DNA of 64,000 nt from Leucobacter sp. UT-8R-CII-1-4 (GTDB taxonomy: Bacteria > Actinomycetota > Actinomycetes > Actinomycetales > Microbacteriaceae). Position 1 is the first letter of the stretch. Each line of letters begins with the position of its first letter. The DNA lies in contig NZ_JASCRS010000005.1 of the NCBI RefSeq assembly GCF_030010235.1, forward strand, positions 186,001 through 250,000, given 5' to 3'. A model generated the notes under the pieces. It was not told the DNA's origin, made no database searches, and saw only the letters and a list, made by a program, of their open reading frames with translations. A program made the translations under genes and the position numbers. This document shows, piece by piece, positions 8,450-17,227 of this stretch.

Positions 8450-9505
8450 ATGAACAGAGGGACTATGCCCGAGAATTCCCACGTAGGAATGCCCGACGCC
8501 AGTGCGCATTCGCCGATAGCACACTGGCGTTCTGCCGCACTCAGCGACGTGCCTGACATTTATGCACTCATTACTGCTGCAGCGAGTGTCGACTCACCAA
8601 AAGACAGCACCACCCTTGAAGAGGTCGATCTTGCACTGCGCAGTTCGAATTTCAGTGAATCGCGGTTTCGCCTCGAGACCGATACTGCGCTCGGATTCGG
8701 ACAGGACGGCTCGCTGATCGCGTTTGCGACAGTAAAACTCGCGGAACCGGGGGAGCGCGAGGTCGAGGCGAGCCTTGACGGCACGGTACACCCCGCCTGG
8801 CGAGGTAAGGGCGTAGGACGATCATTACTCGCCTGGCAGGAGAAGCGAGCGAGAGAATTGCTCCGCACGGATCAAAGTGGATTGCCGGGAATGATCCACC
8901 TCGGTGCGCGCGAGACCTGCGCTGACCACCTCGCTCTTTACCGCGCCGCCGGCTTTCACCCAGAACGTTGGTGGATGGATCTGCGCCGTCCGCTTGGAGA
9001 CCTACCCGCGCTGAGATCCTTGCCGGAAGGAATGATGATGAGTGAGTTCAAAGCCGGCTATTCGGAGCGTGTGCGAAAAGCAATTAACGATGCGTTTCGA
9101 GACCATTGGTCGACTCAAGCAATCTCGCCTGAGCAGTGGGAGTCGGAGGGGAATCTTGCTGCTTTCTCGGCGTCCTGCTCGCGCGTCGTGCTGGCAAAAA
9201 CCGGTAGATGGCCGCGAAAAAAGCGTGTGGTAGCGGCGCTGCTCAGTGAGATTCGGCCAGAAGACTGGGCACTCCACGGTGAATCATTTGGCTACATTTC
9301 TGCAATCGGTGTAGTGCGAGACGCGCGCGGGCAGGGACTGTCTTCTGCGCTAATCATTGAAGCGCTGCATGCTTTTTCCAATCGGCACCTTGACAGCGCA
9401 ATGCTGAGTGTCGACTCCGTAAATCCCAGCGGAGCTTTGGCAATGTACGAGCGTCTCGGATTCAAGCTGGTCGATCGCTCGGTGAGTTATGTGAAGTACT
9501 GCTAA
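8450..9505 (+). CDS. Double-GNAT acetyltransferase, mycothiol synthase-like
   Basis: 351 aa with two GNAT domains. The first covers about residues 25-180, with an acetyl-CoA loop at HPAWRGKGVGRSLLAW. The second covers about 190-350, with VVRDARGQGLSSALI and a C-terminal SVNPSGALAMYERLGFK. The tandem layout and the final motif resemble MshD, which acetylates cysteinyl-glucosaminyl-inositol in mycothiol synthesis. Several actinobacterial paralogs share this layout, so MshD activity is not proven. An ATG at 8465 preceded by GAGGG is a possible alternative start. Confidence 0.8.
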   Translation: MNRGTMPENSHVGMPDASAHSPIAHWRSAALSDVPDIYALITAAASVDSPKDSTTLEEVDLALRSSNFSESRFRLETDTALGFGQDGSLIAFATVKLAEPGEREVEASLDGTVHPAWRGKGVGRSLLAWQEKRARELLRTDQSGLPGMIHLGARETCADHLALYRAAGFHPERWWMDLRRPLGDLPALRSLPEGMMMSEFKAGYSERVRKAINDAFRDHWSTQAISPEQWESEGNLAAFSASCSRVVLAKTGRWPRKKRVVAALLSEIRPEDWALHGESFGYISAIGVVRDARGQGLSSALIIEALHAFSNRHLDSAMLSVDSVNPSGALAMYERLGFKLVDRSVSYVKYC

Positions 9506-9515
9506 GCAGAGCGAC

Positions 9516-10100
9516 TCAATCGTGAAGGCCGATCGTCGCTAGAGCCGATTTTGCATGCTTTGAAGCGGCTTCAACATTAGGCGCTGGCGCCAAACCGAGC
9601 AGTCGCTTGCGGTGCGCCTCGCCCAGGAGGAGGGAAAATAAGGGTTCGGCGAGTGCCGCGTTCTCGGCGCTGAGCCGGACTCGAATTTGCCGAATGTAGC
9701 CCTCTGGACCTTCCTGATAAAAGCTGCGGGCCAGATCTGGTTGATTCGCTGCTTCAATGATCATGAGCCGGTGCAGCCCCACAGCCTCATCCGAGTGCAG
9801 GGCGAGCACTATGTGCTCTGCCAGTTCACTCAGTGTTGCAGTTGACGGAGCTTGGTTCATCGTGCGCTCACGCAGGCGTTCAACACTGGCAAGGAAAATC
9901 TCCGTGCGGTCACCGAAGTGCGTGTAGATAGTGCGCTTTGCCACGCGCGCTTCGGCGGCGATGTCGTCGATTGTCACGCTTGAAAGACCCCTTGCCGCGA
10001 AAAGGCGAATGGCCGCATCTAGCAACTCATTGAGTCGTTCAGCGCGTTCAGCCGCGGTGGGCCGCCCACGCTTGCGCGCATCGACTGGGTTGCGATCCAT
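9516..10100 (-). CDS. TetR family transcriptional regulator
   Basis: 194 aa. The N-terminal HTH is clear at about residues 25-70: AARGLSSVTIDDIAAEARVA followed by KRTIYTHFGDRTEIF. It is preceded by a basic RKRGRPTAAERAERL tail. The C-terminal ligand domain is variable and gives no hint of inducer. It is divergent from the E1-E2 dehydrogenase operon. A perfect 9-bp inverted repeat lies between them at 10143-10167, so it very likely represses that operon and perhaps itself. Confidence 0.9.
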   Translation of the reverse strand: MDRNPVDARKRGRPTAAERAERLNELLDAAIRLFAARGLSSVTIDDIAAEARVAKRTIYTHFGDRTEIFLASVERLRERTMNQAPSTATLSELAEHIVLALHSDEAVGLHRLMIIEAANQPDLARSFYQEGPEGYIRQIRVRLSAENAALAEPLFSLLLGEAHRKRLLGLAPAPNVEAASKHAKSALATIGLHD

Positions 10101-10118
10101 ACTGGGCTCTCCTGTGGG

Positions 10119-10146
10119 TTGGAAGTCTTCCCGTCTATTCTATAAT
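10119..10146 (+). promoter_or_regulatory. Promoter of the E1alpha-E1beta-E2 operon
   Basis: TTGGAA at 10119-10124 and TATAAT at 10141-10146 are separated by 16 bp, close to the vegetative sigma consensus. Transcription would start near 10152-10154, inside the adjacent palindrome, leaving a leader of about 110 nt before the proposed ATG. Confidence 0.65.
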
Positions 10147-10167
10147 GAAACGAAATCTGTTTCATTA
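10143..10167. promoter_or_regulatory. Palindromic operator, probably for the divergent TetR protein
   Basis: TAATGAAAC at 10143-10151 and GTTTCATTA at 10159-10167 form a perfect 9-bp inverted repeat with a 7-bp spacer. It overlaps the -10 element and the expected transcription start, and lies 43 bp upstream of the TetR start codon. A bound dimer would block the promoter. The assignment to this TetR protein rests on position alone. Confidence 0.7.
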
Positions 10168-10261
10168 ACTCGGTGGGGGAACATCACACCCGCACCGTAA
10201 AAGTCTTTTCGACCTCAACACAGACGAAAGGGCAGGAATGCAAGAAGGAGAGAACCCAGTT

Positions 10262-11344
10262 ATGTCTGCACCAAAAACGCAGTCTCGACGCGCTACATCG
10301 CGCAGCAAGGGCAAGTTGGGTGAGCTTTCCGCCGATGAAACACGTAGTTTCTATCGGCAAATGCTGATGATTCGCCGCTTCGAAGAGCGAGCCGCACGCG
10401 CCTACACAGAGGCAAACATCGGCGGATACTGCCACCTCAACCTAGGCGAAGAAGCAGCAGTTATCGGAATTACCGCTGCTATGCGCAAGAGCGACTACCT
10501 GTATACGAACTACCGCGAACACGGCTACGCACTCGCGCGAGGAATCGCTCCCGAACGACTCATGGCCGAACTATTTGGGAGACAGGACGGTGTCTCAAAG
10601 GGTTGGGGCGGATCAATGCACATGTTTGACGTCGCCACCAGGTTCATGGGCGGATACGGCATTGTCGGAGGACAAATACCACTCGCCACCGGAACAGCAC
10701 TCGCGATTGACTATCGAAGCGGCACCGAAGCAGTGGTGTGCCTCATGGGCGACGGTACCACCAACATTGGTGCCTTCCACGAGTCACTGAACCTCGCCGC
10801 CATCTGGAATCTACCCGCGGTGTATGTGGTGAACAACAACGGCCTAGGAATGGGAACGACAGTGGAACAATCCTCGGCCGAGCCTGAACTCTACAAACGG
10901 GCCGCCGCCTATCGTATGTCATCGGCGCGAATCGACGGGAACAACCCCGAAACTGTGTACGCGGCAATGCTGAAAGCCCTTGAATCCGCGCGAAACGGCA
11001 AGCCGTACCTGCTTGAGGTCATGACCGGGCGCATGAAAGGCCACTCGGTGGTTGACCCAGCGAAATATCGAAATACAGACGAAGTGGCTGCGGTGCAAGC
11101 AGCAGACCCCGTTACGGCTTACGCCAGTGAACTCCTGAAACGCGGGGTGCTTCTCGAGGGTGACCTGGCAGAACTCGATGCCGAAACCAAAGCAGCGGTG
11201 CATGCGGCCGTGCTATTCGCCGAGCAAAGCCCGCACCCCGATGTGACGACCCTTTTTGACTACAACTATGCAACGCCTGTACCAAACGACTCACAACGGT
11301 TGCCGGGCGAACGCCTGTACCCCGCAGAGGAGCTCCCAGCATGA
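10262..11344 (+). CDS. pdhA: Thiamine-dependent 2-oxoacid dehydrogenase E1 alpha subunit (pyruvate type)
   Basis: About 360 aa. Alpha subunit of a heterotetrameric E1 that decarboxylates a 2-oxoacid and passes the acyl group to E2. Pyruvate-type features are YREHGYALARG, GWGGSMHMFD, GIVGGQIPLATG, the thiamine diphosphate motif GDGTTNIGAFHESLN ending in NNN, and GRMKGHSVVDPAKYR. The context cannot rule out acetoin or branched-chain oxoacids. An AAGGAG 11 bp ahead supports the ATG at 10262; an ATG at 10238 is possible. It overlaps the E1 beta gene by 4 bp. Most Actinobacteria use homodimeric AceE for pyruvate, so this is probably an additional, regulated complex. Confidence 0.9.
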   Translation: MSAPKTQSRRATSRSKGKLGELSADETRSFYRQMLMIRRFEERAARAYTEANIGGYCHLNLGEEAAVIGITAAMRKSDYLYTNYREHGYALARGIAPERLMAELFGRQDGVSKGWGGSMHMFDVATRFMGGYGIVGGQIPLATGTALAIDYRSGTEAVVCLMGDGTTNIGAFHESLNLAAIWNLPAVYVVNNNGLGMGTTVEQSSAEPELYKRAAAYRMSSARIDGNNPETVYAAMLKALESARNGKPYLLEVMTGRMKGHSVVDPAKYRNTDEVAAVQAADPVTAYASELLKRGVLLEGDLAELDAETKAAVHAAVLFAEQSPHPDVTTLFDYNYATPVPNDSQRLPGERLYPAEELPA

Positions 11345-12333
11345 GCGTCATGAGCTACCGCCAGGCTTTGCACGACGCCCTGCGCGAAGAAATGCTACGA
11401 GATCAGAATGTCTTTTTGATCGGCGAAGAAATTGGCGTGTTCGAAGGCTCATACAAGATTACGGCAGGATTGCTTAAAGAATTCGGCGAGAAGAGAGTCC
11501 GCGATGCCCCAATTGCCGAAGAAGGCTTCACGGGAGCCGCAATTGGCGCCGCAATGGTCGGCTTGCGGCCGGTCGTTGAAATCATGACCATCAACTTCTC
11601 ACTACTCGCTCTGGACCAGATCGTGAACCATGCGGCGAAAATCTACGGCATGTTTGGCGGGCAAGTCAGCGTTCCCATGGTGATTCGCACTCCGGGCGGT
11701 GGCGGACAGCAGCTCGGGGCCACACACTCACAAAACATTGAGCTCTACTACGCCTTTGTGCCCGGCATGAAAGTAGTCGCACCAGCCACGCCGGCTGACG
11801 CAAAAGCAATGATGCGGGCAGCTATTCGCGACAACGATCCGGTGCTTTTTCTCGAGAACCTATCGCTCTACAACACTGTCGGTGAAGTGCCAGATGACCT
11901 GCCCGAAATAGAAATCGGTAAGGCGCACGTAGCGAGGCAGGGGAGTGACATCACTGTGATCGCCTACTCCAGAATGAGCACCGTGGCGTTGCAGGCTGCC
12001 GAGACGCTGGCTGCCGAGGGCATAGACGTTGAGGTGATTGATTTGCGCAGCCTACGACCACTTGATCGAGAAACCATCATTCGCTCAGTCAAAAAGACCA
12101 ACTGCGCAGTCATGCTGGAAGACGACTGGCTCACCTATGGCATCGGCGCCGAGATTGCCGCGACCATTTCTGACGGGGCATTCGACTGGCTCGACGCGCC
12201 GGTGAGACGAGTGGCTATGGCCGAAGTGCCCATGCCCTACGCAAAATCGCTCGAAGCTGCCGCCCTGCCATCACTCGAGGACGCGCTCACCGCAATACGC
12301 GAAACCATCGAAGCCGTAGCGCGGCGCAGCTGA
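11341..12333 (+). CDS. pdhB: 2-oxoacid dehydrogenase E1 beta subunit
   Basis: 330 aa, normal for the family. The beta subunit pairs with E1 alpha to form the active site. Characteristic segments are LIGEEIGVFEGSYKITAGL, the catalytic-region EEGFTGAAIGAAMVGLRPV, and the C-terminal transketolase-like domain with VIDLRSLRPLDRETI. The start overlaps the E1 alpha stop (ATGA), so translation is coupled. E2 begins 12 bp downstream. Confidence 0.93.
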   Translation: MSVMSYRQALHDALREEMLRDQNVFLIGEEIGVFEGSYKITAGLLKEFGEKRVRDAPIAEEGFTGAAIGAAMVGLRPVVEIMTINFSLLALDQIVNHAAKIYGMFGGQVSVPMVIRTPGGGGQQLGATHSQNIELYYAFVPGMKVVAPATPADAKAMMRAAIRDNDPVLFLENLSLYNTVGEVPDDLPEIEIGKAHVARQGSDITVIAYSRMSTVALQAAETLAAEGIDVEVIDLRSLRPLDRETIIRSVKKTNCAVMLEDDWLTYGIGAEIAATISDGAFDWLDAPVRRVAMAEVPMPYAKSLEAAALPSLEDALTAIRETIEAVARRS

Positions 12334-12345
12334 AAGGACCAACTC

Positions 12346-13563
12346 ATGATCGATGTACTGATGCCACGCCTCTCAGACACCATGACCGAGGGAACCATCG
12401 CTACCTGGCGAAAACAAGTTGGTGACACCGTCACTGCCGGGGAAGTGCTCATGGAAATCGAGACAGACAAAGCCCTGATGGAACAGGAAGCCTATGAAGA
12501 TGGAACGCTGAGCGAAATCATTGTTGCCGAGGGTGAGCCCGCGCCAATCGGCACGCTCATCGCACGGATCGATAACGGCAGTGGGCCTGAGGAGGCCATT
12601 TCAGCGCCAGACGCAAGAGCTAACAGCGATACTTCCGCTAGCGCAACCACCACTCCCGATACGCGTCTATTGGCCAGCCCACTGGTGCGAAAGTTGGCTC
12701 GGGAGCGGGGGATCGACCTCGCCCCGATTCAGGGAAGTGGCCCAGGGGGCCGAATTGTGCGTGCGGACATTGAAGCTCGGGCGTTGCCTGCGACAGTTGC
12801 CGCGGTCAGCACTACCGATCGCAATGTGGACGCCCAGCGTGGAGCAGCGGCAGTCAGCGAGGGCGATCCCGTCTCCGTTGTGCCCTTCGATCCGATTCGC
12901 CAAACGATTGCGAAGCGGCTCAGCGAAAGTGCTACGACAATCCCAAGTTTTACCGTGACGAGCTCGGCAGATGTTACAGAGTTGCTCGAACTTCGGCACA
13001 CGCTGAATGCGGCGCTCGATGCCCGGGGCGAAAAGCTGAGCGTAAACGATCTGATCGTTCGCGCAGTCGCGCTGGCTTTGCGGGCGCACCCCGGCGTAAA
13101 CGCCTCGTATACGTCAGAGGGTGTCGGAGCTACCGTGCTGCATTCAGATGTGCACATTGGAGTTGCAATGGCTACGGCTGCGGGCCTCGTAGTGCCCGTG
13201 ATCCGAAACGTAGACACACAATCGGTAACTGCGATCGCGAAGGCCGTAAAGGAGATGGCAATAAAAGCTGCAGAACGCAGACTCTCACCCGCCGAGATGA
13301 GTGAGGGCACTTTCACGGTGAGCAATCTCGGCATGTTTGGGGTGGATCAATTCGACGCGATCATAAACCCGCCGCAGGGAGCGATTCTTGCAGTGGGTGC
13401 CGCGCGAGACGAACTTCAGTTGCGTGATGGTGCGGTTGTTCAGCGCATACGTATGAGTTTCACCCTCACTTCTGATCACCGCATTATTGATGGCGCACTT
13501 GCTGCTCAGTTCTTGAAGGAGTTGACCGCTCTTATCGAGACTCCGATGCGCGTGATTGCATAA
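12346..13563 (+). CDS. pdhC: Dihydrolipoamide acyltransferase E2
   Basis: 405 aa. An N-terminal lipoyl domain (residues 1-78) carries the lipoylated Lys42 in ETDKALME. An Ala/Thr/Ser-rich linker follows. The peripheral subunit-binding domain is at about 105-140 (LASPLVRKLARERGIDLA, GSGPGGRIV), and the acyltransferase domain runs from about 180 to the end with catalytic His378 in SDHRIIDG. There is one lipoyl domain only. No E3 (lipoamide dehydrogenase) gene follows, so the complex must borrow an E3 encoded elsewhere. A GAAAGGA lies upstream of the ATG. Confidence 0.93.
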   Translation: MIDVLMPRLSDTMTEGTIATWRKQVGDTVTAGEVLMEIETDKALMEQEAYEDGTLSEIIVAEGEPAPIGTLIARIDNGSGPEEAISAPDARANSDTSASATTTPDTRLLASPLVRKLARERGIDLAPIQGSGPGGRIVRADIEARALPATVAAVSTTDRNVDAQRGAAAVSEGDPVSVVPFDPIRQTIAKRLSESATTIPSFTVTSSADVTELLELRHTLNAALDARGEKLSVNDLIVRAVALALRAHPGVNASYTSEGVGATVLHSDVHIGVAMATAAGLVVPVIRNVDTQSVTAIAKAVKEMAIKAAERRLSPAEMSEGTFTVSNLGMFGVDQFDAIINPPQGAILAVGAARDELQLRDGAVVQRIRMSFTLTSDHRIIDGALAAQFLKELTALIETPMRVIA

Positions 13564-13642
13564 GGGAACGCAATAGCGGTTAGGGTGGCGTTAACTGAAC
13601 GTCGCCACTTAGGGACACCAAGCCACATCGGGGGGATACGCG

Positions 13643-14473
13643 GTGCACACTCAACTGGATAGCGAAAGCTACGCGCGGGAGATTGTGCGAGCGTTGGCGC
13701 TTCGAGCCGAACAACAATTCGGCTCGAAGCTCTCCGGTGTCTTTATGCTGGGCAGTCTTGCACACGGAGGTTTTGCCCCAGACTCAAGCGACATTGATGT
13801 GGCGCTTGTGCTGCATGAGGTTGACGCAGAAACCAGGGGAGAGGTTGCTCGGCTGCGTGATTGGGCTGCTGCCAACTTTGACACTCCGCTTGCAGGCAGA
13901 GTGTCAATCTTCTGGAGCGATCTTGCGCATCTTGAGACCGGGGCGGGGCAGCACATGCGTCTAGGTGCGGTGGATCGCGCAGATCTTCTTGCTTTTGGAG
14001 TGTGCATGGGTGGGACAGACCTTTCCGATCGAAGCGCGCTGCCCACAAGGGACGAGTTGGTTGCTGAGGGGGCGAAATTCGCTGTCGAGAAATTCACGCT
14101 TGAATACGTTGAGACGCCAGCAGAGGCACTTATTTCTGGTGGGCCGAGGCAGGCCACGAAATATGTGCTTTTCCCGGTGCGATTGCTTTACACCTTGCAC
14201 AGCGGCAACATCGGCCTGAATGAAGCAGCCGCGCAATGGTATGTTTCAGGAAAGCGTGCGTATTTCACCCTCGTGCAAATGGCTTTTGAATGGCGCCAGC
14301 GGGGAAGTATTACTGGCGGTGAGGCGATCGATGAGATTCGAAAGTTCGGGCCTTCGCTTTACGCAGAGTTATTTCACGAGCTCGGCAATGAGCCAGCAAT
14401 AAGTTCAATGATGCGAGAGGTGTTCGCGGAGCGCGCGAGCAAGATTGACGCACGAGGGACGATGGTCTCGTAA
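13643..14473 (+). CDS. Nucleotidyltransferase domain protein
   Basis: 276 aa. The nucleotidyltransferase motif is visible as MLGSLAHGGFAPDSSDIDVAL (about residues 34-54): a GS followed by the paired acidic residues DID, which bind Mg-NTP. A third acidic residue may lie in RVSIFWSD. The C-terminal part (about 150-270) is helical and resembles the helper domain of aminoglycoside adenylyltransferase-like proteins. The substrate is unknown and no resistance phenotype is implied. The start is GTG with GGGGGA 6 bp ahead. It stands 79 bp after E2 and may have its own promoter. Confidence 0.75.
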   Translation: MHTQLDSESYAREIVRALALRAEQQFGSKLSGVFMLGSLAHGGFAPDSSDIDVALVLHEVDAETRGEVARLRDWAAANFDTPLAGRVSIFWSDLAHLETGAGQHMRLGAVDRADLLAFGVCMGGTDLSDRSALPTRDELVAEGAKFAVEKFTLEYVETPAEALISGGPRQATKYVLFPVRLLYTLHSGNIGLNEAAAQWYVSGKRAYFTLVQMAFEWRQRGSITGGEAIDEIRKFGPSLYAELFHELGNEPAISSMMREVFAERASKIDARGTMVS

Positions 14474-14851
14474 CTATCTGTTCTGCCTATGAAAAGGTTT
14501 TTCGGCGAAGCGGCTGAGTGTCGGGGTAGCTCGGTTTGGGGCGGTAGGGAACCTCTAGAGATCTTTGACCTGACATAATACAGATTATCCCACTAATAGT
14601 AATTTTGAGTCACACCTGATGAATTAGCAAGGATCACGTGCCGGCGTGCTCGCGCAATCGCGTGCGCGAAAACCAATCACTGTTGACGCCAACACAACGG
14701 CTTCGCTCAGAACGATCCTCAGGATCAAGCGAACAACCTCCGCGCACACAACTGAATCAGTTTGCTAAGGATTCGCCTGGTCCAACGAGCAATCGGCCCC
14801 GACCGCGCAAATCCCCCGAAAAACAACCTGACATAACGTGGAGGTGGTTGT
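14474..14851. other. Long intergenic region without a recognisable gene
   Basis: About 378 bp between two convergent genes. The short open frame at 14638-14880 has an Arg/Ser/Pro-rich translation unlike any family and no ribosome binding site, so it was not called. The 10-mer CCTGACATAA occurs at 14569-14578 and again at 14827-14836. A weak terminator-like hairpin closes the region on the right. No RNA gene was recognised. Confidence 0.5.
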
Positions 14852-14853
14852 TT
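14821..14853 (-). terminator. Hairpin terminator of the RpiR-type regulator gene
   Basis: AAACAACC at 14821-14828 pairs with GGTTGTTT at 14846-14853. Read on the minus strand the stem ends in five T residues at its foot. The upstream arm overlaps the stop codon of the regulator gene. The stem is short and AT-rich, so this is a moderate call. Confidence 0.45.
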
Positions 14854-15748
14854 ACAGGACAGAGAGCTGTTGTGCCGTAGCTTCGATCCGCGCGATTCGT
14901 TCCCGTGCCGGTTCGCCAATTCGAACCAACAGCGCTTCAAAAAGCGCCTCGATCATTGCCATCACTGGCACAACCGAATCAAACGGCCCACGCTCTGAGG
15001 CAACGCTTGTCAAAACAGCATCGGCCTCTGGCGCACACGGCGACAACCACTGATCGGTGATCACAATGACACTTGCGCGACGTGACGTTGCGAGCTGCAC
15101 AAGCTCTCGTGTCGACGCTTCGTAGCGACGGAAATCAAAGGCAACCAGCACGTCTTTTGATCCGAAATCTGCCATCGTTGCGGCTCGAAGGCTCGCCATT
15201 TCGGGCACCATTCGCACCTCTGTGCGCAATTGCTGCAAACTCGCGGCGAGGTACTGCGCCAGAAATCCGCTGTAACGGCCGCCAACGATCCAGATTCGGT
15301 TTTTGGGAGCGGCGAGAGCGTCAAGCGTGGTGTTGAAGTCATGCTCAGTGAGGCCCGCAAAGGTTGATTTCAGGTCTTCCGACGGTGGCGTTGCGAGCTC
15401 CGCGAGCTGGTCTCCCCTAGTTGCCCTTCGGTTTGAGCTTGTGCGCTCATAAAGAGATGCGGGTGAAGCGCCACGCATTTCGAGCTCGATCCGAAGCGCT
15501 TTCTGGAAATCTGGAAAGCCTCGGTAGCCCAGCCTGCTCGTGAATCGCACCACCGTCGCGCCACTGACACCAGCGATCTCAGCCAACCCGGCGACGGTCT
15601 CAAAGCCAGCGCCCGGATAGGTCGCCAGCAGTGTTCGGGCCACTTTTCTCTCAGCGGGGGTACACTCCCCCATCCGCTCGCGAATTCGAGAGGCAACAGA
15701 GTCCTCTGCATCGTGCGTCGTTGACGCGCGGAGCGAATCTGAGTTCAC
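14852..15748 (-). CDS. RpiR/MurR family transcriptional regulator with SIS domain
   Basis: 298 aa. The N-terminal HTH (about residues 20-95) includes VAGLAEIAGVSGATVVRFTSRLGYRGFPDFQKAL, described here by its key pieces AEIAGVSGATVVRF and LGYRGFPDFQ, both standard for the family. The C-terminal SIS domain (about 130-270) shows NRIWIVGGRYSGFLAQYLA and KDVLVAFDFRRY; SIS domains usually bind phosphosugars. The gene is followed 3' by nothing obvious and begins 24 bp downstream of the M20 peptidase gene on the same strand. It is the only regulator in this locus and so the best candidate for controlling both the peptidase and the divergent transporter operon. Confidence 0.87.
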   Translation of the reverse strand: MNSDSLRASTTHDAEDSVASRIRERMGECTPAERKVARTLLATYPGAGFETVAGLAEIAGVSGATVVRFTSRLGYRGFPDFQKALRIELEMRGASPASLYERTSSNRRATRGDQLAELATPPSEDLKSTFAGLTEHDFNTTLDALAAPKNRIWIVGGRYSGFLAQYLAASLQQLRTEVRMVPEMASLRAATMADFGSKDVLVAFDFRRYEASTRELVQLATSRRASVIVITDQWLSPCAPEADAVLTSVASERGPFDSVVPVMAMIEALFEALLVRIGEPARERIARIEATAQQLSVL

Positions 15749-15772
15749 GGTGCGACCTCCAGGTGATCGGAA

Positions 15773-17005
15773 TTATGCCGATGCGGCTGTGCGTAGCGCC
15801 TCGAGGCTGTCGGCTTCGACGGGACTCGCTGCGCCGAGTGTATCAATGAGCGTGGCTAGGAACGCGACACGCTGCGGAACGGTGCGAAGTTGCAGCCACT
15901 CGCCGGGTGTGTGGTCTCCGCCCCCAATCGGGCCAAGTCCATCTAAGGTTGGCACGCCAAGCGCAGACACACGATTGGCGTCAGAAACGCCGCCTGTGGT
16001 GGCGAGACGAATGCTGAAACCGAGCGAATCTGCAATCTTCGAAGCTGCGGCTCCGATCGACTCACTCGCAGCCGTTCGTTCCATTGGCGGGCAATCTTCA
16101 AGCTCAAGAATCGAAATCTTGGTGCCTGGAACGAGTGGCTTTGCAATTCGCTCACGAATCTTTGCCATCAGCAATTCGAGGTCTTCTTGCCTTGGTGCGC
16201 GCATTTCAACCGATAGCCTCGCGTAATCAGGAACGATGTTGAGTCGCTCGCCCGCACGAAGCTTGCCGACGTTGACTGTGATCCCGGCAGGCCAATCGGC
16301 AATTGATTGCAAAAAGATGGTGAGGTGCGCGGCTTCGAGTCCCGCGTGCGCCCCGCGCTCGGGCTCGATTCCCGAGTGCGCGGCAATACCGTCAATTTCG
16401 AGTTCAAGATCGATGACGCCCTTGCGCGCAGCCACCAGGTCACCGTTTTCACGCGCGCACTCAAGGCAAAGTGCAACATCAACGTCGCGTGCAGCGCTCG
16501 CAAGAACGGTGCGCCCAAAGGGTGAACCAATCTCCTCGTCTGGGGTGAACACCAACACAAGTTCGGAGTAGCGTTCACTCCCCTCCGCGATGAGGTGGGC
16601 GGCCGCATGCAATCCAGCAACGATGCCTGCCTTGTCGTCTGTGACGCCGGGGCCGTGCGCAAGTCCATCGCTATCGATGCTGAAAGGACGCTTCGCTGCG
16701 TCACCGCGCAGAAATACCGTATCCATGTGCGCAAACAGCAGCACTCGACTCTGGCCACTTCCCTTACGGCGCGCAACCAGCGCATCTCCGTAACGGGCTT
16801 GGCCCGTTGCCTCATCGCTTGGTGCAGTCTGCCGCTCGATCGAGAATCCTAGGGCAACGAGTCTGTCTGAAACCCAATCGGCAACTCGGTTGACACCCGC
16901 GGGATCATCGGAGCCAGAATCGATCCCCACTAGGGCGCTGAGGTCACTCGTGTACTGCGATGCAGCAGCCTCAGCGCTGCGCAGCATGTTGCGTACGAAA
17001 TCCAC
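15773..17005 (-). CDS. M20 family metallopeptidase (glutamate carboxypeptidase-like)
   Basis: 410 aa. A di-zinc exopeptidase or amidase acting on N-acyl amino acids or small peptides. Zinc-site signatures are LLFAHMDTVF (His and the following Asp), GPGVTDDKAGI (bridging Asp), TPDEEIGS (catalytic Glu and ligand Glu) and, near the C-terminus, GGGDHTPGEW (His). The lid dimerisation domain with EIDGIAAHSGIEPERGAHA sits in the middle. Layout and length match carboxypeptidase G2-like enzymes. No signal peptide, so it is cytoplasmic. AAAGGAG precedes the ATG. It shares the divergent control region with the cyanophycinase-like gene, which supports a joint pathway. Confidence 0.88.
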   Translation of the reverse strand: MDFVRNMLRSAEAAASQYTSDLSALVGIDSGSDDPAGVNRVADWVSDRLVALGFSIERQTAPSDEATGQARYGDALVARRKGSGQSRVLLFAHMDTVFLRGDAAKRPFSIDSDGLAHGPGVTDDKAGIVAGLHAAAHLIAEGSERYSELVLVFTPDEEIGSPFGRTVLASAARDVDVALCLECARENGDLVAARKGVIDLELEIDGIAAHSGIEPERGAHAGLEAAHLTIFLQSIADWPAGITVNVGKLRAGERLNIVPDYARLSVEMRAPRQEDLELLMAKIRERIAKPLVPGTKISILELEDCPPMERTAASESIGAAASKIADSLGFSIRLATTGGVSDANRVSALGVPTLDGLGPIGGGDHTPGEWLQLRTVPQRVAFLATLIDTLGAASPVEADSLEALRTAASA

Positions 17006-17227
17006 ATTGCTCCTTTACATGCAAGATTGCAATGAACGTTACATGTTTATTTCATAATTCACCAACAGAAATGTGTATTTCAAAGTGCAATTGTGCGAGA
17101 GATTGCATATGGATAAAGGGAACACGCCCAATTCGACGAACTCTTACATTCCCGAAATAGGCGTTTCAGTAATTGCGAATGACCCAAAGGTGTGAAATGA
17201 TTCGATCACTTCAACGAGGAGGAATTT
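17006..17227. promoter_or_regulatory. Divergent control region with TGCAA/TTGCA inverted repeats
   Basis: The 222-bp gap between the M20 gene and the cyanophycinase-like gene is AT-rich compared with its surroundings. It carries TGCAA-GA-TTGCA at 17020-17031, which would lie in the M20 leader, and TGCAAT-N10-ATTGCA at 17086-17107. A third small inverted repeat GAAAT-GTGT-ATTTC is at 17068-17081. The shared TGCAA half-sites suggest binding sites for one regulator, most simply the RpiR protein. No -35/-10 pair could be assigned with confidence. The gene on the right has an excellent GAGGAGGA ribosome binding site. Confidence 0.5.

Noticed and set aside
14638..14880. 80-codon open frame in the gap before the RpiR gene
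   Set aside because: Low-complexity Arg/Ser/Pro translation, GTG-type start without Shine-Dalgarno, and overlap with the RpiR 3' end.
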